Source: Planobispora rosea
GTDB lineage: Bacteria > Actinomycetota > Actinomycetes > Streptosporangiales > Streptosporangiaceae
Direction: 5' to 3'
NCBI RefSeq assembly: GCF_014648175.1
Contig: NZ_BMQP01000001.1
Coordinates: 1 to 64,000 of the forward strand
Length of the DNA: 64,000 nucleotides
Shown piece by piece: positions 33,794 to 41,980 of this stretch. Below the pieces are notes generated by a model. The model was not told the DNA's origin and searched no databases. It saw nothing but the letters and a program-made list of their open reading frames with translations. The first letter of the stretch is position 1; every line of letters begins with the position of its first letter. Position numbers and translations under genes: made by a program.

Positions 33794-36559
33794 TTGTCGG
33801 AGCTTGCCGGCTACATCGTCAGCGGCCTGGTCACCGGGGCCGTCTTCGCGGTCATGGCCTCGGGCCTGACCCTCTCCTACGCGGCGACGGGCGTGTTCAA
33901 CTTCGCCCACGGCGCCATCGGCTTCCTGGCCGCGCTGCTGTTCTTCGAGCTCACCGTCGGTCTCGGCGTGCCCGCCTGGCCGGCCGGGGTGATCGCGGTG
34001 CTGGTGTTCTCACCCCTGCTCGGATACGTGCTGCACCGCGCGATGTTCCGGGGACTGGCCCAGGCGGGGGAGACCGCGCAGATCGTCGGGACGATCGGCC
34101 TGACGATCGCGCTGCCCGCGCTCGGGCTCTGGATCGTCGACCTGGTCGCCGAGCCGTTCGGCCTGCCGCGCGCCGACGCGACCTCGCTCCCGCGCGGCCT
34201 GGGGCCGTACCCGCCGGTCAACGTCGCCGTCGGGGGCGTCCGCCTCGACTCCGACCAGATCATCACGTTCGTCTTCGCGCTCCTGGCCGCCGCCGGGCTC
34301 TGGGCCTTCATGCGGCACACCCCGTACGGCCTGCGGATGCGGGCCTCGGTCGACCGGCGCAGGCTGGCGACCCTGCGGGGGATCGACGCCGACGCCTCCT
34401 CGGCGCTGGCCTGGACGCTCAGCTCCACCCTCGCCGGGCTGGCCGGGGTCCTGGCCGTGCCCACCCTGGGGCTGGACTCCACCGCGTTCACCGTGATGCT
34501 GTTCGTCTCGGCGACCGCCGCGGTGTTCGGGCGGCTCCGCTCGATCCCGGTGACCTTCGCCGCCGGGCTCGGCCTCGGCGTGGTGCAGAACCTGGTCGCC
34601 GGGTACGCCGACTTCGCCGAGGACATCACCGGCCTGCGCACCGCCGTCCCGGTGATCCTGCTGTTCGCCGGGCTGATCGTGCTCAACCGGTCCAGGGACC
34701 GGGTCGCCGGCTCCGCCGCCGAGGACGCGCCGCCCCCCGACTACCTGGCGGACCTGCCGCCCTGGCGGCGGCGCCTGCCCTGGGCGGCGGGCCTGGTCGT
34801 CCTGCTCGGCTGGACGTTCACCCGGTCCGCGGACGACTTCTACGTGGGCGTGGTGGCGCAGGGGCTGGTCCTCGCGCTGATCTTCTGCTCGTTCGTGGTG
34901 GTCACCGGCATCGGCGGCATGGTCAACCTCGCGCAGGCCTCCTTCGCCTCGATGGCCGCGCTGACCTGCGGGTGGGCGTTCTCCTCCGGGCTCCCCTTCC
35001 CGGTGGCGATCGGCCTGGGCGTCCTGGGCGCCACGGCGGTGGGCGTGCTCGTCGCGCTGCCCGCGCTCCGGCTGGGCGGGCGGATCCTGACCCTGGCCAC
35101 GCTGGCCATGGCCCTCCTCGCCGACCAGGTGCTCTTCCAGATCGACGCGTTCAGCAACGGCACCATCGGCTGGCCGCTGCCCGCGCTCGGCCTCGGGTTC
35201 GCCGACACCACCGACCCGCGCGTGCGGGTCGTGCTGCTGCTCGTCCTGATCGGGCTCGTCGGCCTGCTGGTACGCAACCTGGAACGCTCGGCCTCGGGCC
35301 GGGCCATCCTGGCCGTGCGCTCGGCCCCGGCCGCCGCGACGACCTCGGGCATCTCCGGACCCCGTACCAAGATCCTGCTGTTCGCCCTGGCGTCGGGGAT
35401 CGCGGGCCTGGGCGGCGTGCTGTTCGCGATCTCCAAGGGCTCGGTGACGGCCACCGACCTGCCCGCCTTCGCGGGGTTCGTCTGGCTGGCGGTCGTCGTC
35501 CTGCAGGGCGTCCGGCGGATCGGCGGGGCCGTGCTCGGCGGCCTGATCGCCGCGATCTTCCCCGAACTGCTGGCAGGCTGGCACGTCTCGGCGCACGTCG
35601 GCGCCATCCTGTTCGGCACCGGCGGCATGATTCTGGCCCGGCACCCCGACGGGGTGCTCGCCCAGATGGCCGAGGGCCGCCACCGCCGCCGGCGGCGCAG
35701 GCTCGAACGCGCCGAGGCCGCCGCGATCCAGGCGGAGGCGGCGGCCACCGCCGGGACGGGCACGCCGGTGAACGGAACCCGGCCGTCCGCGGCCGCCCGG
35801 GACGGGGCCGCACCGGAGACGGCGTCCTCCGCGCGGGCCGGGGAGGCGCCGGGCGACGGGACCGCCGCGTCCGAGCCGGACGCGCTGTTCCGGCTGGAGA
35901 ACGTGGTCGCGGGATACGGCGACGTGACGGTGCTGCGCGGAGTGGACCTGTCGGTACGGCCCGGCGAGGTGGTGGCGCTGCTCGGGGCCAACGGCGCGGG
36001 CAAGTCCACGACCTGCGCGGTCGCCGCGGGAGACCTCCCGGTGACGGCCGGGCGGGTACTCCTGGACGGGGCGGACGTCACCGCCCGGCCCGCGTACCGC
36101 CGCGCCCGGGAGGGCGTGCTGCTCGCCCCCGAGGGGCGCGGCGTGTTCCCGGGGCTGACCGTCGAGGAGAACCTGCGGACCTGGCTGGCGGATCCCGATC
36201 CTGTCTACGAACGCCTTCCCCAGCTCGCCCGGCGCCGCGGGATCGCCGCGGGCGCCCTGTCCGGAGGGGAGCAGCAGCTGCTCACCCTCGCCCCGGCGCT
36301 GGTCCGGCCGCCCCGGGTGCTGATCGCCGACGAGCCGTCGCTGGGCCTGGCCCCGATGGTCGTGACGGAGATCTTCGAGGTCTTCGCCGAACTGCGGGAG
36401 CGCGGTGTCGCGCTGCTGCTGGTGGAGGAGAAGGCCACCGCGGCGCTGGAACTGGCGGACCGGGTCGCCTTCATGCGCCTGGGCCGGATCACCTGGACCG
36501 GCCCGCGCGCCGAGGTGGACGACACCCGGCTGACCGCCGCCTACCTGGGGGTGTCATGA
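33794..36559 (+). CDS. Fused ABC transporter: LivH and LivM permeases plus LivF ATPase
   Basis: About 921 aa. Residues 1-290 form a LivH-type permease (GLTLSYAATGVFNFAHGAIGF), about 325-610 a LivM-type permease (GIGGMVNLAQASFASMAAL), and about 695-921 an ABC ATPase with Walker A GANGAGKST, EGRGVFP, signature LSGGEQQ and Walker B VLIADEPS. The order LivH-LivM-LivF in one chain replaces three usual genes. TTG at 33794 is chosen for the GGAG 5 nt before it and its position just before the first helix. It overlaps livG as ATGA. Together they would import the ligand of the adjacent lipoprotein. Confidence 0.88.
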   Translation: MSELAGYIVSGLVTGAVFAVMASGLTLSYAATGVFNFAHGAIGFLAALLFFELTVGLGVPAWPAGVIAVLVFSPLLGYVLHRAMFRGLAQAGETAQIVGTIGLTIALPALGLWIVDLVAEPFGLPRADATSLPRGLGPYPPVNVAVGGVRLDSDQIITFVFALLAAAGLWAFMRHTPYGLRMRASVDRRRLATLRGIDADASSALAWTLSSTLAGLAGVLAVPTLGLDSTAFTVMLFVSATAAVFGRLRSIPVTFAAGLGLGVVQNLVAGYADFAEDITGLRTAVPVILLFAGLIVLNRSRDRVAGSAAEDAPPPDYLADLPPWRRRLPWAAGLVVLLGWTFTRSADDFYVGVVAQGLVLALIFCSFVVVTGIGGMVNLAQASFASMAALTCGWAFSSGLPFPVAIGLGVLGATAVGVLVALPALRLGGRILTLATLAMALLADQVLFQIDAFSNGTIGWPLPALGLGFADTTDPRVRVVLLLVLIGLVGLLVRNLERSASGRAILAVRSAPAAATTSGISGPRTKILLFALASGIAGLGGVLFAISKGSVTATDLPAFAGFVWLAVVVLQGVRRIGGAVLGGLIAAIFPELLAGWHVSAHVGAILFGTGGMILARHPDGVLAQMAEGRHRRRRRRLERAEAAAIQAEAAATAGTGTPVNGTRPSAAARDGAAPETASSARAGEAPGDGTAASEPDALFRLENVVAGYGDVTVLRGVDLSVRPGEVVALLGANGAGKSTTCAVAAGDLPVTAGRVLLDGADVTARPAYRRAREGVLLAPEGRGVFPGLTVEENLRTWLADPDPVYERLPQLARRRGIAAGALSGGEQQLLTLAPALVRPPRVLIADEPSLGLAPMVVTEIFEVFAELRERGVALLLVEEKATAALELADRVAFMRLGRITWTGPRAEVDDTRLTAAYLGVS

Positions 36560-37401
36560 CGATGAGCGGCGAGACCGGTGTGGAGAGGGACGGCGGGACG
36601 GGCGTGAACGGTGGGACGGGGGTGAGCGGCGGAGAGGGTGTGAGCGGAGGGACGGGTACGGCGCTGACGGTGGAGGCGGTCTCGGTGTCCTTCGGTGGTG
36701 TCCGCGCGCTCAGCGACGTCTCGTTCGAGGTGCCGCCGGGGCAGGTGTGCGGGGTGATCGGGCCCAACGGCGCGGGCAAGACCACGCTGTTCGACGTCAT
36801 CTCCGGGCTGCGCCGGCCGGTCTCCGGCTCCGTCTCGGTGGCGGGCCGCGACACCACGGCCGTCCCGGCGGTACGGCGCGCCCGCGGCGGGTTGCGCCGT
36901 ACCTTCCAGCGGACCCAGGTGTTCGGCCGGCTGACCGTGGCCGACAACGTGCTGGCCGCGATGGAGTGGCGCGGGGGCGGCGGCGGTCTCCTGGCCGACC
37001 TGGCCGGCTGGCCCGCCCGGCGGAGGCTGGAGCGCGAACGCAGGCGGCGGGTGGAGGAGGTGCTCGCCCTGTGCGGGCTGACCGAGCTGCGCGACGCCTA
37101 CGCGGCCTCCCTGCCCGTCGGCCAGCGCCGCCTGGTCGAGCTGGCCCGCGCCCTGGCCGACGATCCCGCGCTGCTCCTGCTCGACGAGCCGACCTCCGGC
37201 CTCGACGCCGACCAGACCGCCCGCCTCGGCGAGGTCGTCCGGTCGCTGGACACCACGACGCTGCTGGTCGAGCACGACATGGGCTTCGTCATGGAGGTCT
37301 GCGACCGCCTCGTCGTCCTCGACCTCGGCAGGGTCATCGCCGTCGGGACCCCCGCCGAGATCCGCGACGACCCCGCCGTCCGCGCCGCCTATCTCGGCTG
37401 A
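36556..37401 (+). CDS. Branched-chain-type ABC transporter ATPase (LivG-like)
   Basis: 281 aa. Walker A GPNGAGKTT, signature region LPVGQRRL (the usual LSGGQ is diverged), Walker B LLLLDEPTSG and H-loop LLVEHDM are present. The N-terminal 35 residues are a repeated GGTGVN/GGTGVS spacer coded by 18-bp repeats. ATG at 36556 overlaps the upstream stop as ATGA; ATG at 36562 is an alternative. It supplies the second ATPase of the transporter. The gene ends directly against the converging SDR gene with no intergenic base. Confidence 0.88.
   Translation: MTMSGETGVERDGGTGVNGGTGVSGGEGVSGGTGTALTVEAVSVSFGGVRALSDVSFEVPPGQVCGVIGPNGAGKTTLFDVISGLRRPVSGSVSVAGRDTTAVPAVRRARGGLRRTFQRTQVFGRLTVADNVLAAMEWRGGGGGLLADLAGWPARRRLERERRRRVEEVLALCGLTELRDAYAASLPVGQRRLVELARALADDPALLLLDEPTSGLDADQTARLGEVVRSLDTTTLLVEHDMGFVMEVCDRLVVLDLGRVIAVGTPAEIRDDPAVRAAYLG
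36592..36656. repeat. In-frame 18-bp tandem repeat at the LivG N-terminus
   Basis: Units start at 36592, 36610 and 36628, with a partial at 36646. They encode GGTGVN, GGTGVS, GGEGVS and GGTG ahead of the ATPase domain. Confidence 0.88.
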
Positions 37402-38175
37402 TCAGGTGAACAGCTGACCGGCGTTGACGTCGAGGGTGGCGCCGGTGATGGAGCGGGCCCGGTCCGAGGCGAGGAAGACGATCGCGCGGGCGACGTCCTC
37501 CTCGGTGGCGATCCGGCGCAGCGCCGTCGCGCTCAGGTCGCGGGCCAGGACGTCCTGGTAACCGACGCCCTCGGCTGCGGCCCGGACGCGCATCCAGTCG
37601 TCCAGGACCTCGCTGGCGATCCAGCCGGGGGCGACGCAGTTGACCCGCACGCCGTACGGGCCGAGCTCGTCGGCCAGGCAGTGGGAGAGCAGGTGCGCGG
37701 CGGCCTTCCCGGCGGCGAAGTCGCTGCGGCCCGCGTAACCCTTCCGGGACGACATGGAGGTCACGTTCACGATCGCGCCCTCGCCCCGCTCGACCATCAG
37801 GGGGGCGAGGAAGCGGCAGGCGAGCAGGGTGCCGTACGCTCCGATGTCGACCGCCGCGCGCCAGGAGGCCAGGTCGGCGGGGGACATCTCCAGCACGTTC
37901 TTGCGGTGGGTGCCCGGGAACGCCGCGTTGACCAGGACGTCCAGGCGGCCGAAGCGCCCGGTGACGGCGGCGGCGAGGGCCTCGACGTCCGCGGGGCTGG
38001 TGACGTCGGCGGGCACGGCCATAGCGCCGGGGACCTCGGCGGCGATTTTCTCGACGGTGGCGGCGGTGCGGGCGGCGACCACGACGGAGGCGCCCTCGGC
38101 GGCCATCAGCCGGGCCAGCGTCCGGCCCAGGCCGGGCCCCGCCCCGGTGATGACCGCGACCTTTCCGTGCAGCAT
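37402..38175 (-). CDS. SDR-family oxidoreductase with Tyr-to-Phe active-site change
   Basis: 257 aa classical short-chain dehydrogenase. TGAGPGLG binds the nucleotide and LVNAAF replaces the usual NNAG strand. The active-site region is TSMSSRKGYAGRSDFAAGK: the Ser and Lys are in place, but the catalytic Tyr of YxxxK is Phe (codon 37717-37719). It may therefore have lost normal redox catalysis or use the nearby Tyr. It is divergent from an LLM gene across a CAAGC-type operator, so it belongs to the regulon. Confidence 0.85.
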   Translation of the reverse strand: MLHGKVAVITGAGPGLGRTLARLMAAEGASVVVAARTAATVEKIAAEVPGAMAVPADVTSPADVEALAAAVTGRFGRLDVLVNAAFPGTHRKNVLEMSPADLASWRAAVDIGAYGTLLACRFLAPLMVERGEGAIVNVTSMSSRKGYAGRSDFAAGKAAAHLLSHCLADELGPYGVRVNCVAPGWIASEVLDDWMRVRAAAEGVGYQDVLARDLSATALRRIATEEDVARAIVFLASDRARSITGATLDVNAGQLFT

Positions 38176-38222
38176 CCGGCCTGCCTCCGGTGGTGGGTGG
38201 GCTCACTGTGCTGTACGAGGAT

Positions 38223-38240
38223 ACCAAGCGTGCGATAGGT
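38223..38240. promoter_or_regulatory. CAAGC-type operator, site b (SDR/LLM)
   Basis: ACCAAGC-GTGC-GATAGGT has a perfect left arm and two mismatches on the right. It lies between divergent SDR and LLM genes. Confidence 0.65.
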
Positions 38241-38273
38241 TGGTTAAGAGGCCGGACGCGAGGCGGAGGCGGG

Positions 38274-39098
38274 ATGAGATTCGGAGTGCCGCTCGGACTG
38301 CTCCACCCCGACGCGTGGAAGGACGTCGCGGTCGCGGCGGACGAGCTCGGGTTCGAGTCGGTATGGCTCCCCGAGCACCTCGTCTTCACCACCGACCTGT
38401 CGCTCGCGGTCTACCCGGGGACCGACAAGCCCGGGATCTCACCGGGCACGCCGCTGTTCGACGCCCCGGCCTACCTCTGCTGGCTGGCCGGGCTCACCTC
38501 GCGCGTCCGGCTGGGCACCGCCGTCCACCTCTACGCCCTGCGGCATCCGTTCGTCTCGGCACGGGCGTTCGCCACCCTCGACCGGGTCTCCGGAGGCCGG
38601 GCGATCTGCGGGGTCGGCGCGGGATGGTACGAGGGGGAGTGGCGGGCGACCGGGGTGGACTTCGCCACCCGCGGCGCCCGGCTGGACGAGGCGATCGAGG
38701 TGACCCGGCGGCTCTGGTCGGAGCCGGTCGTCGCGCACTCGGGCCGCTTCTACGCCTTCCCCGAGGTGGCCTTCGAGCCCAAGCCGGTCCAGGACCGGCT
38801 GCCGATCCTGGCCGGAGGGGAGTCGGGGGCCGCGCTGCGCCGCGCGGCGAGGCTGTGCGACGGCTGGATCAGCATGCCCCATTCACTCGGTACGGTGCGC
38901 CCCCAGCTCGACAGGCTCTCCGCCCTCCTCGGAGACCGCCCGTTCTCGGTCACCGTCCACGCCTACGAGCTCACCGGTCCCGCCGAGATCCCCGAGTGGG
39001 AGAAGCTCGGCGTCGACCGGATGATCGTCCGCCCCTGGCGGCGCAGCCGCGACGCGGTCGCCGCCCTGGCCGCCTTCGCCGCCGACTACGGGGTCTGA
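38274..39098 (+). CDS. LLM-class F420-dependent oxidoreductase
   Basis: 274 aa. Landmarks are AADELGFESVWLPEHLVF, LGTAVHLYALRHPFVSARAFATLDRVSGGRAICGVGAGWYEGEW and LPILAGGESGAALRRAARLCDGW. ATG at 38274 has GGAGGCGGG directly upstream. It is divergent from the atypical SDR and shares its operator. One of five luciferase-like enzymes in the window; it belongs to the short form. Substrate unknown. Confidence 0.88.
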   Translation: MRFGVPLGLLHPDAWKDVAVAADELGFESVWLPEHLVFTTDLSLAVYPGTDKPGISPGTPLFDAPAYLCWLAGLTSRVRLGTAVHLYALRHPFVSARAFATLDRVSGGRAICGVGAGWYEGEWRATGVDFATRGARLDEAIEVTRRLWSEPVVAHSGRFYAFPEVAFEPKPVQDRLPILAGGESGAALRRAARLCDGWISMPHSLGTVRPQLDRLSALLGDRPFSVTVHAYELTGPAEIPEWEKLGVDRMIVRPWRRSRDAVAALAAFAADYGV

Positions 39099-39121
39099 CC
39101 CCCGGCGGCGCCAGGGCGCGG

Positions 39122-40933
39122 TCAGGCGCCCACCGGCAGCTCCGCGCGGTGCTCCGCCCGGCGACGACCCCGGTAGCCGCCGGGAGCGGGGAGGGCGTCG
39201 TACCGGGGAGCGGCAACCTCGTGTGGGGGGCCGGGAACGTCGTTCCGGGTGCTGAGGACGTCGTGCTCCGGAGCGAGGACGTCGTGCCCGGCGGGAACAC
39301 CGCTGTGCCCGGCGGAGGCGCCGCCGCGCTCTGCCGGGGCGCCGCTGTGCTCTGTCAGGGCGCCGCTGTGCCCGGCGAGCAGCGGGACGGCCGGGACGGT
39401 CGTGCTGACGGCGGGTTCGGCGCGGCGGTGGCGCCGGCCCCGCAGCGGGGCGTCCTGCACGAAGGTCGAGGTCTCGGCGCGCCGGTGACGCCGCCCGCGC
39501 AGCGGGGCGTCCTGTGTGAACGTCGAGGACTCCATGACCGGACGCTCATGGGCGACCGGGCGCTCCTGGAGGCGGCGCCTGCCCTGATAGGGGAGCCGGG
39601 GCCGCTCGGCGGGCGTCTCCCCGGCGGGGGGGAGCACCTGGGCGGTGAGGGATTCCCCGGTGCGGACGGTGCCCCGGAAGACGAGGGTCCCCTGGACGGC
39701 GGGCGTCTCCGCGACGGCGGGCGTCTCCGCGACGGCGGAACCGGTGCTCACCGGCTCGGGAGCGGTCAGAGCGGTGAGGACGACGGAGGTGTCCCGGACG
39801 GCGCGGCGGCGGCCGGGGGCGCGGCGCCGGCCGCCGGAGCGGTGCGAACCGGCCCGGCGGGACAGGCGTCCGGCGGGTTCCGCGCTCCTCGGGCCTCCCG
39901 CGAAGGACAGGCGCAGGCCGGACTGCCTGGCCTTGGCGTGGGCGATGATCGCGGCGGCGAGCAGGACCGGGCCGATCACGGCGGGGGTGCCCAGGTCGGC
40001 GGTGGTCGTGGCCAGGTCGCCGCTCGACGCGGTGGGGGTCACGGCGAGAGCGCTGGTGTCGGCCGCGGCGGGTTTGGCGTGCTTGCCCGCCGCGGGGCGT
40101 CCGGCGGAGGCCTTCGGCTGGGCGGCGGCCGTGGCGGTGCCCTCGGAGGATCCCCCGGCCTCCGACGATTTCGACGACCCTGAGGACTTCGAGGATCCGG
40201 AGGAGGAGGCGGCCTCACCGGTCCCGGCCGTCCCGGTGGCGGGTCCGGAGGCCTTCGCAGAAGTGGTCTTCTCGGCGGTCGCGGCCGTCGCCGGGGCGGG
40301 TTCCTGCGCCGTCTCGGCTTCCCCGTCCACGAGGGTCGGCGTGGTGAGGATGGAGACCAGGTCGGGCCGGGGCAGCAGGGACACGAAGTTGTCCGGCGCG
40401 GTGCCGGTGGCGGCGGTGGTGGTGGAGGCGGTGGTGACCTCCTGCTTCTCGGCCGCCTGCGCGTCCAGCCGGGCCTTGATCTTCTCCGGGTAGCCGTATC
40501 CCACGACCTTGCTCGTGTCGCGCTCCTTGCGCTTGGCGACACCGCCGTCGATGTTGCCCTCGATGGTGTGGATGGTCCCGCCGTCCACCTTGGTGACGAT
40601 CCCGACGTGGTCGATGTTGTCGATCGAGCGAGAGCCGCCCCAGTCGAAGAACACGATGGCTCCGGGCTTGGGGGTGGTGCCCCAGGCGCCCTGCTCCCGG
40701 AACCACTCGGCGTGGTAGACGGTGTAGGCGAACTGGCCGATCCAGTCCTCGTAGCCGAGCTTCTTGGCCGCCCAGGACAGGTACATGTCGCACCAGGGGG
40801 CCGCGGAGTAGTCCGCGTCGAACTCGACGGTCCTGCCGTACCAGTCGCCGAACTTGGTGTAGCCGCCGCTCTTCTCGGCGTATCCGAGCTCGCTCTCCAG
40901 CAGCTCGATGAACTTCTGCATCTCAGGGATCAT
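39122..40933 (-). CDS. CHAP-domain cell-wall hydrolase with membrane segment and basic C-terminus
   Basis: About 603 aa. The N-terminal CHAP amidase/peptidase domain (about 1-165) has the catalytic Cys in SAAPWCDMYLSW, the His in IDNIDHVGIV and Asn/Asp residues in IEGNID. A Ser/Thr/Ala-rich linker, one membrane segment near 312-334 (AVIGPVLLAAAIIAHAK), and a long Arg-rich C-terminal half with a duplicated 19-residue unit (STFTQDAPLRGRRHRRAET) follow. There is no N-terminal signal peptide, so how the CHAP domain reaches the wall is unclear. ATG at 40933 is the best start, though its Shine-Dalgarno is weak. No adjacent phage genes support a prophage origin. Confidence 0.8.
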   Translation of the reverse strand: MIPEMQKFIELLESELGYAEKSGGYTKFGDWYGRTVEFDADYSAAPWCDMYLSWAAKKLGYEDWIGQFAYTVYHAEWFREQGAWGTTPKPGAIVFFDWGGSRSIDNIDHVGIVTKVDGGTIHTIEGNIDGGVAKRKERDTSKVVGYGYPEKIKARLDAQAAEKQEVTTASTTTAATGTAPDNFVSLLPRPDLVSILTTPTLVDGEAETAQEPAPATAATAEKTTSAKASGPATGTAGTGEAASSSGSSKSSGSSKSSEAGGSSEGTATAAAQPKASAGRPAAGKHAKPAAADTSALAVTPTASSGDLATTTADLGTPAVIGPVLLAAAIIAHAKARQSGLRLSFAGGPRSAEPAGRLSRRAGSHRSGGRRRAPGRRRAVRDTSVVLTALTAPEPVSTGSAVAETPAVAETPAVQGTLVFRGTVRTGESLTAQVLPPAGETPAERPRLPYQGRRRLQERPVAHERPVMESSTFTQDAPLRGRRHRRAETSTFVQDAPLRGRRHRRAEPAVSTTVPAVPLLAGHSGALTEHSGAPAERGGASAGHSGVPAGHDVLAPEHDVLSTRNDVPGPPHEVAAPRYDALPAPGGYRGRRRAEHRAELPVGA

Positions 40934-41313
40934 GGGAAGTGGGGAACCTCGGAACCTCTCCGAGCCCGCAAGGCATGGTCGCGCCGCCCCGCGACCGGGC
41001 TGTAAAGAGGTTGGGTCGAACGATGGCGCGTTCACGCGGACCGGCCCACAGGGGCGATCGGGGTGCGTGTGGCGGCACCATTGGCCTGTTGTCTTCCGTG
41101 GGCAGGGAGGCTACCTGGACAAAAGAACTGGTCAAGACGGACCAAAGCCATCGCCAAGACGCCCTGGGATCGGAAGAAGCGCGCAAAACCCCACGTCAGC
41201 GGTCTTTAGTGGATTTTTACACAGATGCCGCTATAAGCAAAAAGATCTACCGATGTCCGCTCCTGAGTGGCCTGCCGAATGGGATTCTATAGAACGTGTT
41301 CTACTATGGCGGC
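40934..41313. other. 380-bp divergent intergenic region, CHAP gene and thioesterase
   Basis: This region contains no convincing gene. On the minus strand TTGACC (41135-41130) and TAGCCT (41113-41108), spaced 16 bp, could drive the CHAP gene through a leader of about 170 nt. A short direct repeat, GAGGTTCC, occurs twice in that leader. At the other end lies the TAGAACGTGTTCTA operator. I looked for the ydaO/c-di-AMP riboswitch common upstream of actinobacterial wall hydrolases and did not find it. Confidence 0.5.
41290..41303. promoter_or_regulatory. KstR-type operator upstream of the thioesterase
   Basis: TAGAACGTGTTCTA is a perfect 14-bp palindrome and fits the published KstR consensus TnnAACnnGTTnnA for mycobacterial steroid-degradation genes. 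It is 10 bp before the ATG at 41314, so binding would prevent initiation. Confidence 0.75.
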
Positions 41314-41946
41314 ATGACGCCCGACCTCGCCTCCGCCGGAAACGCCGAGGCCCGTCAGGCCGCGCTGGCCACGCTCGGCGGGCAGACCCGCGAGCTGATC
41401 GACGCGGTCGTGCTGACCGACGTCCCCGAGGACGAGATCACCGCCGTCACCGCGGAACTGGCCGCCCTGACCGGACGCCTCCGCACGCTTCAGCGCACCG
41501 CGCCGCAGTCGTTCGAGGCCGGGCCGGACGGCGTCCCCCGGCACCCGGGCAACGCGGTGATCGGCTCGGCCAACCCGCACGCGCTCCCCCTCATCGTCGA
41601 GAGCACCCCCGAGCGCACGGTCCGCGCCGAGCTGGCCTTCCGCCCCTCCCACGAGGGCCCGCCCGGCTGGGTCCACGGCGGTGTCAGCGCGATGATCCTG
41701 GACCACCTGCTGGGCCACGCCGCCGCGGTGGCCGGGTCCCCCGGCATGACGGGCACGCTGAGCGTGCGCTACCGCAGGCCGGTGCCGTACGGCGAGCCGC
41801 TGCTGGCCACCGCCGAGCACACCCGCTCGGAGGGGCGGAAGACCTGGGTCGAGGGCCGCATCGCCCTGCCGGACGGGACCGTGCTCGTCGAGGCGACCGG
41901 CCTGTTCATCACTCCGTCCGGCTGGGGCCGGTCCGGCCCGGAGTGA
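41314..41946 (+). CDS. PaaI-type hotdog thioesterase
   Basis: 210 aa. The C-terminal hotdog domain has PPGWVHGGVSAMILDHLLGHAA, the helix and HGG catalytic region of PaaI-like acyl-CoA thioesterases, and TGTLSVRYRRPVPYGEPL. The N-terminal 80 residues are a helical extension. ATG at 41314 is the start; the short distance from the operator suggests a leaderless or very short leader mRNA. It should release CoA from an acyl-CoA in the cytosol. The KstR-like operator links it to lipid or steroid metabolism. Confidence 0.82.
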   Translation: MTPDLASAGNAEARQAALATLGGQTRELIDAVVLTDVPEDEITAVTAELAALTGRLRTLQRTAPQSFEAGPDGVPRHPGNAVIGSANPHALPLIVESTPERTVRAELAFRPSHEGPPGWVHGGVSAMILDHLLGHAAAVAGSPGMTGTLSVRYRRPVPYGEPLLATAEHTRSEGRKTWVEGRIALPDGTVLVEATGLFITPSGWGRSGPE

Positions 41947-41980
41947 GCCCCTCCCGCCGGGGATCCGTCGGAGGGACCCG

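Noticed and set aside
39122..40933. CHAP protein as a prophage lysin
   Set aside because: No phage structural, integrase or holin genes are nearby, and the membrane segment and basic tail are not typical of lysins.
40934..41240. Possible c-di-AMP (ydaO) riboswitch upstream of the CHAP gene
   Set aside because: The leader lacks the conserved GGGGNACC/GGGGTGAAT-type core elements expected of that riboswitch in actinobacteria.
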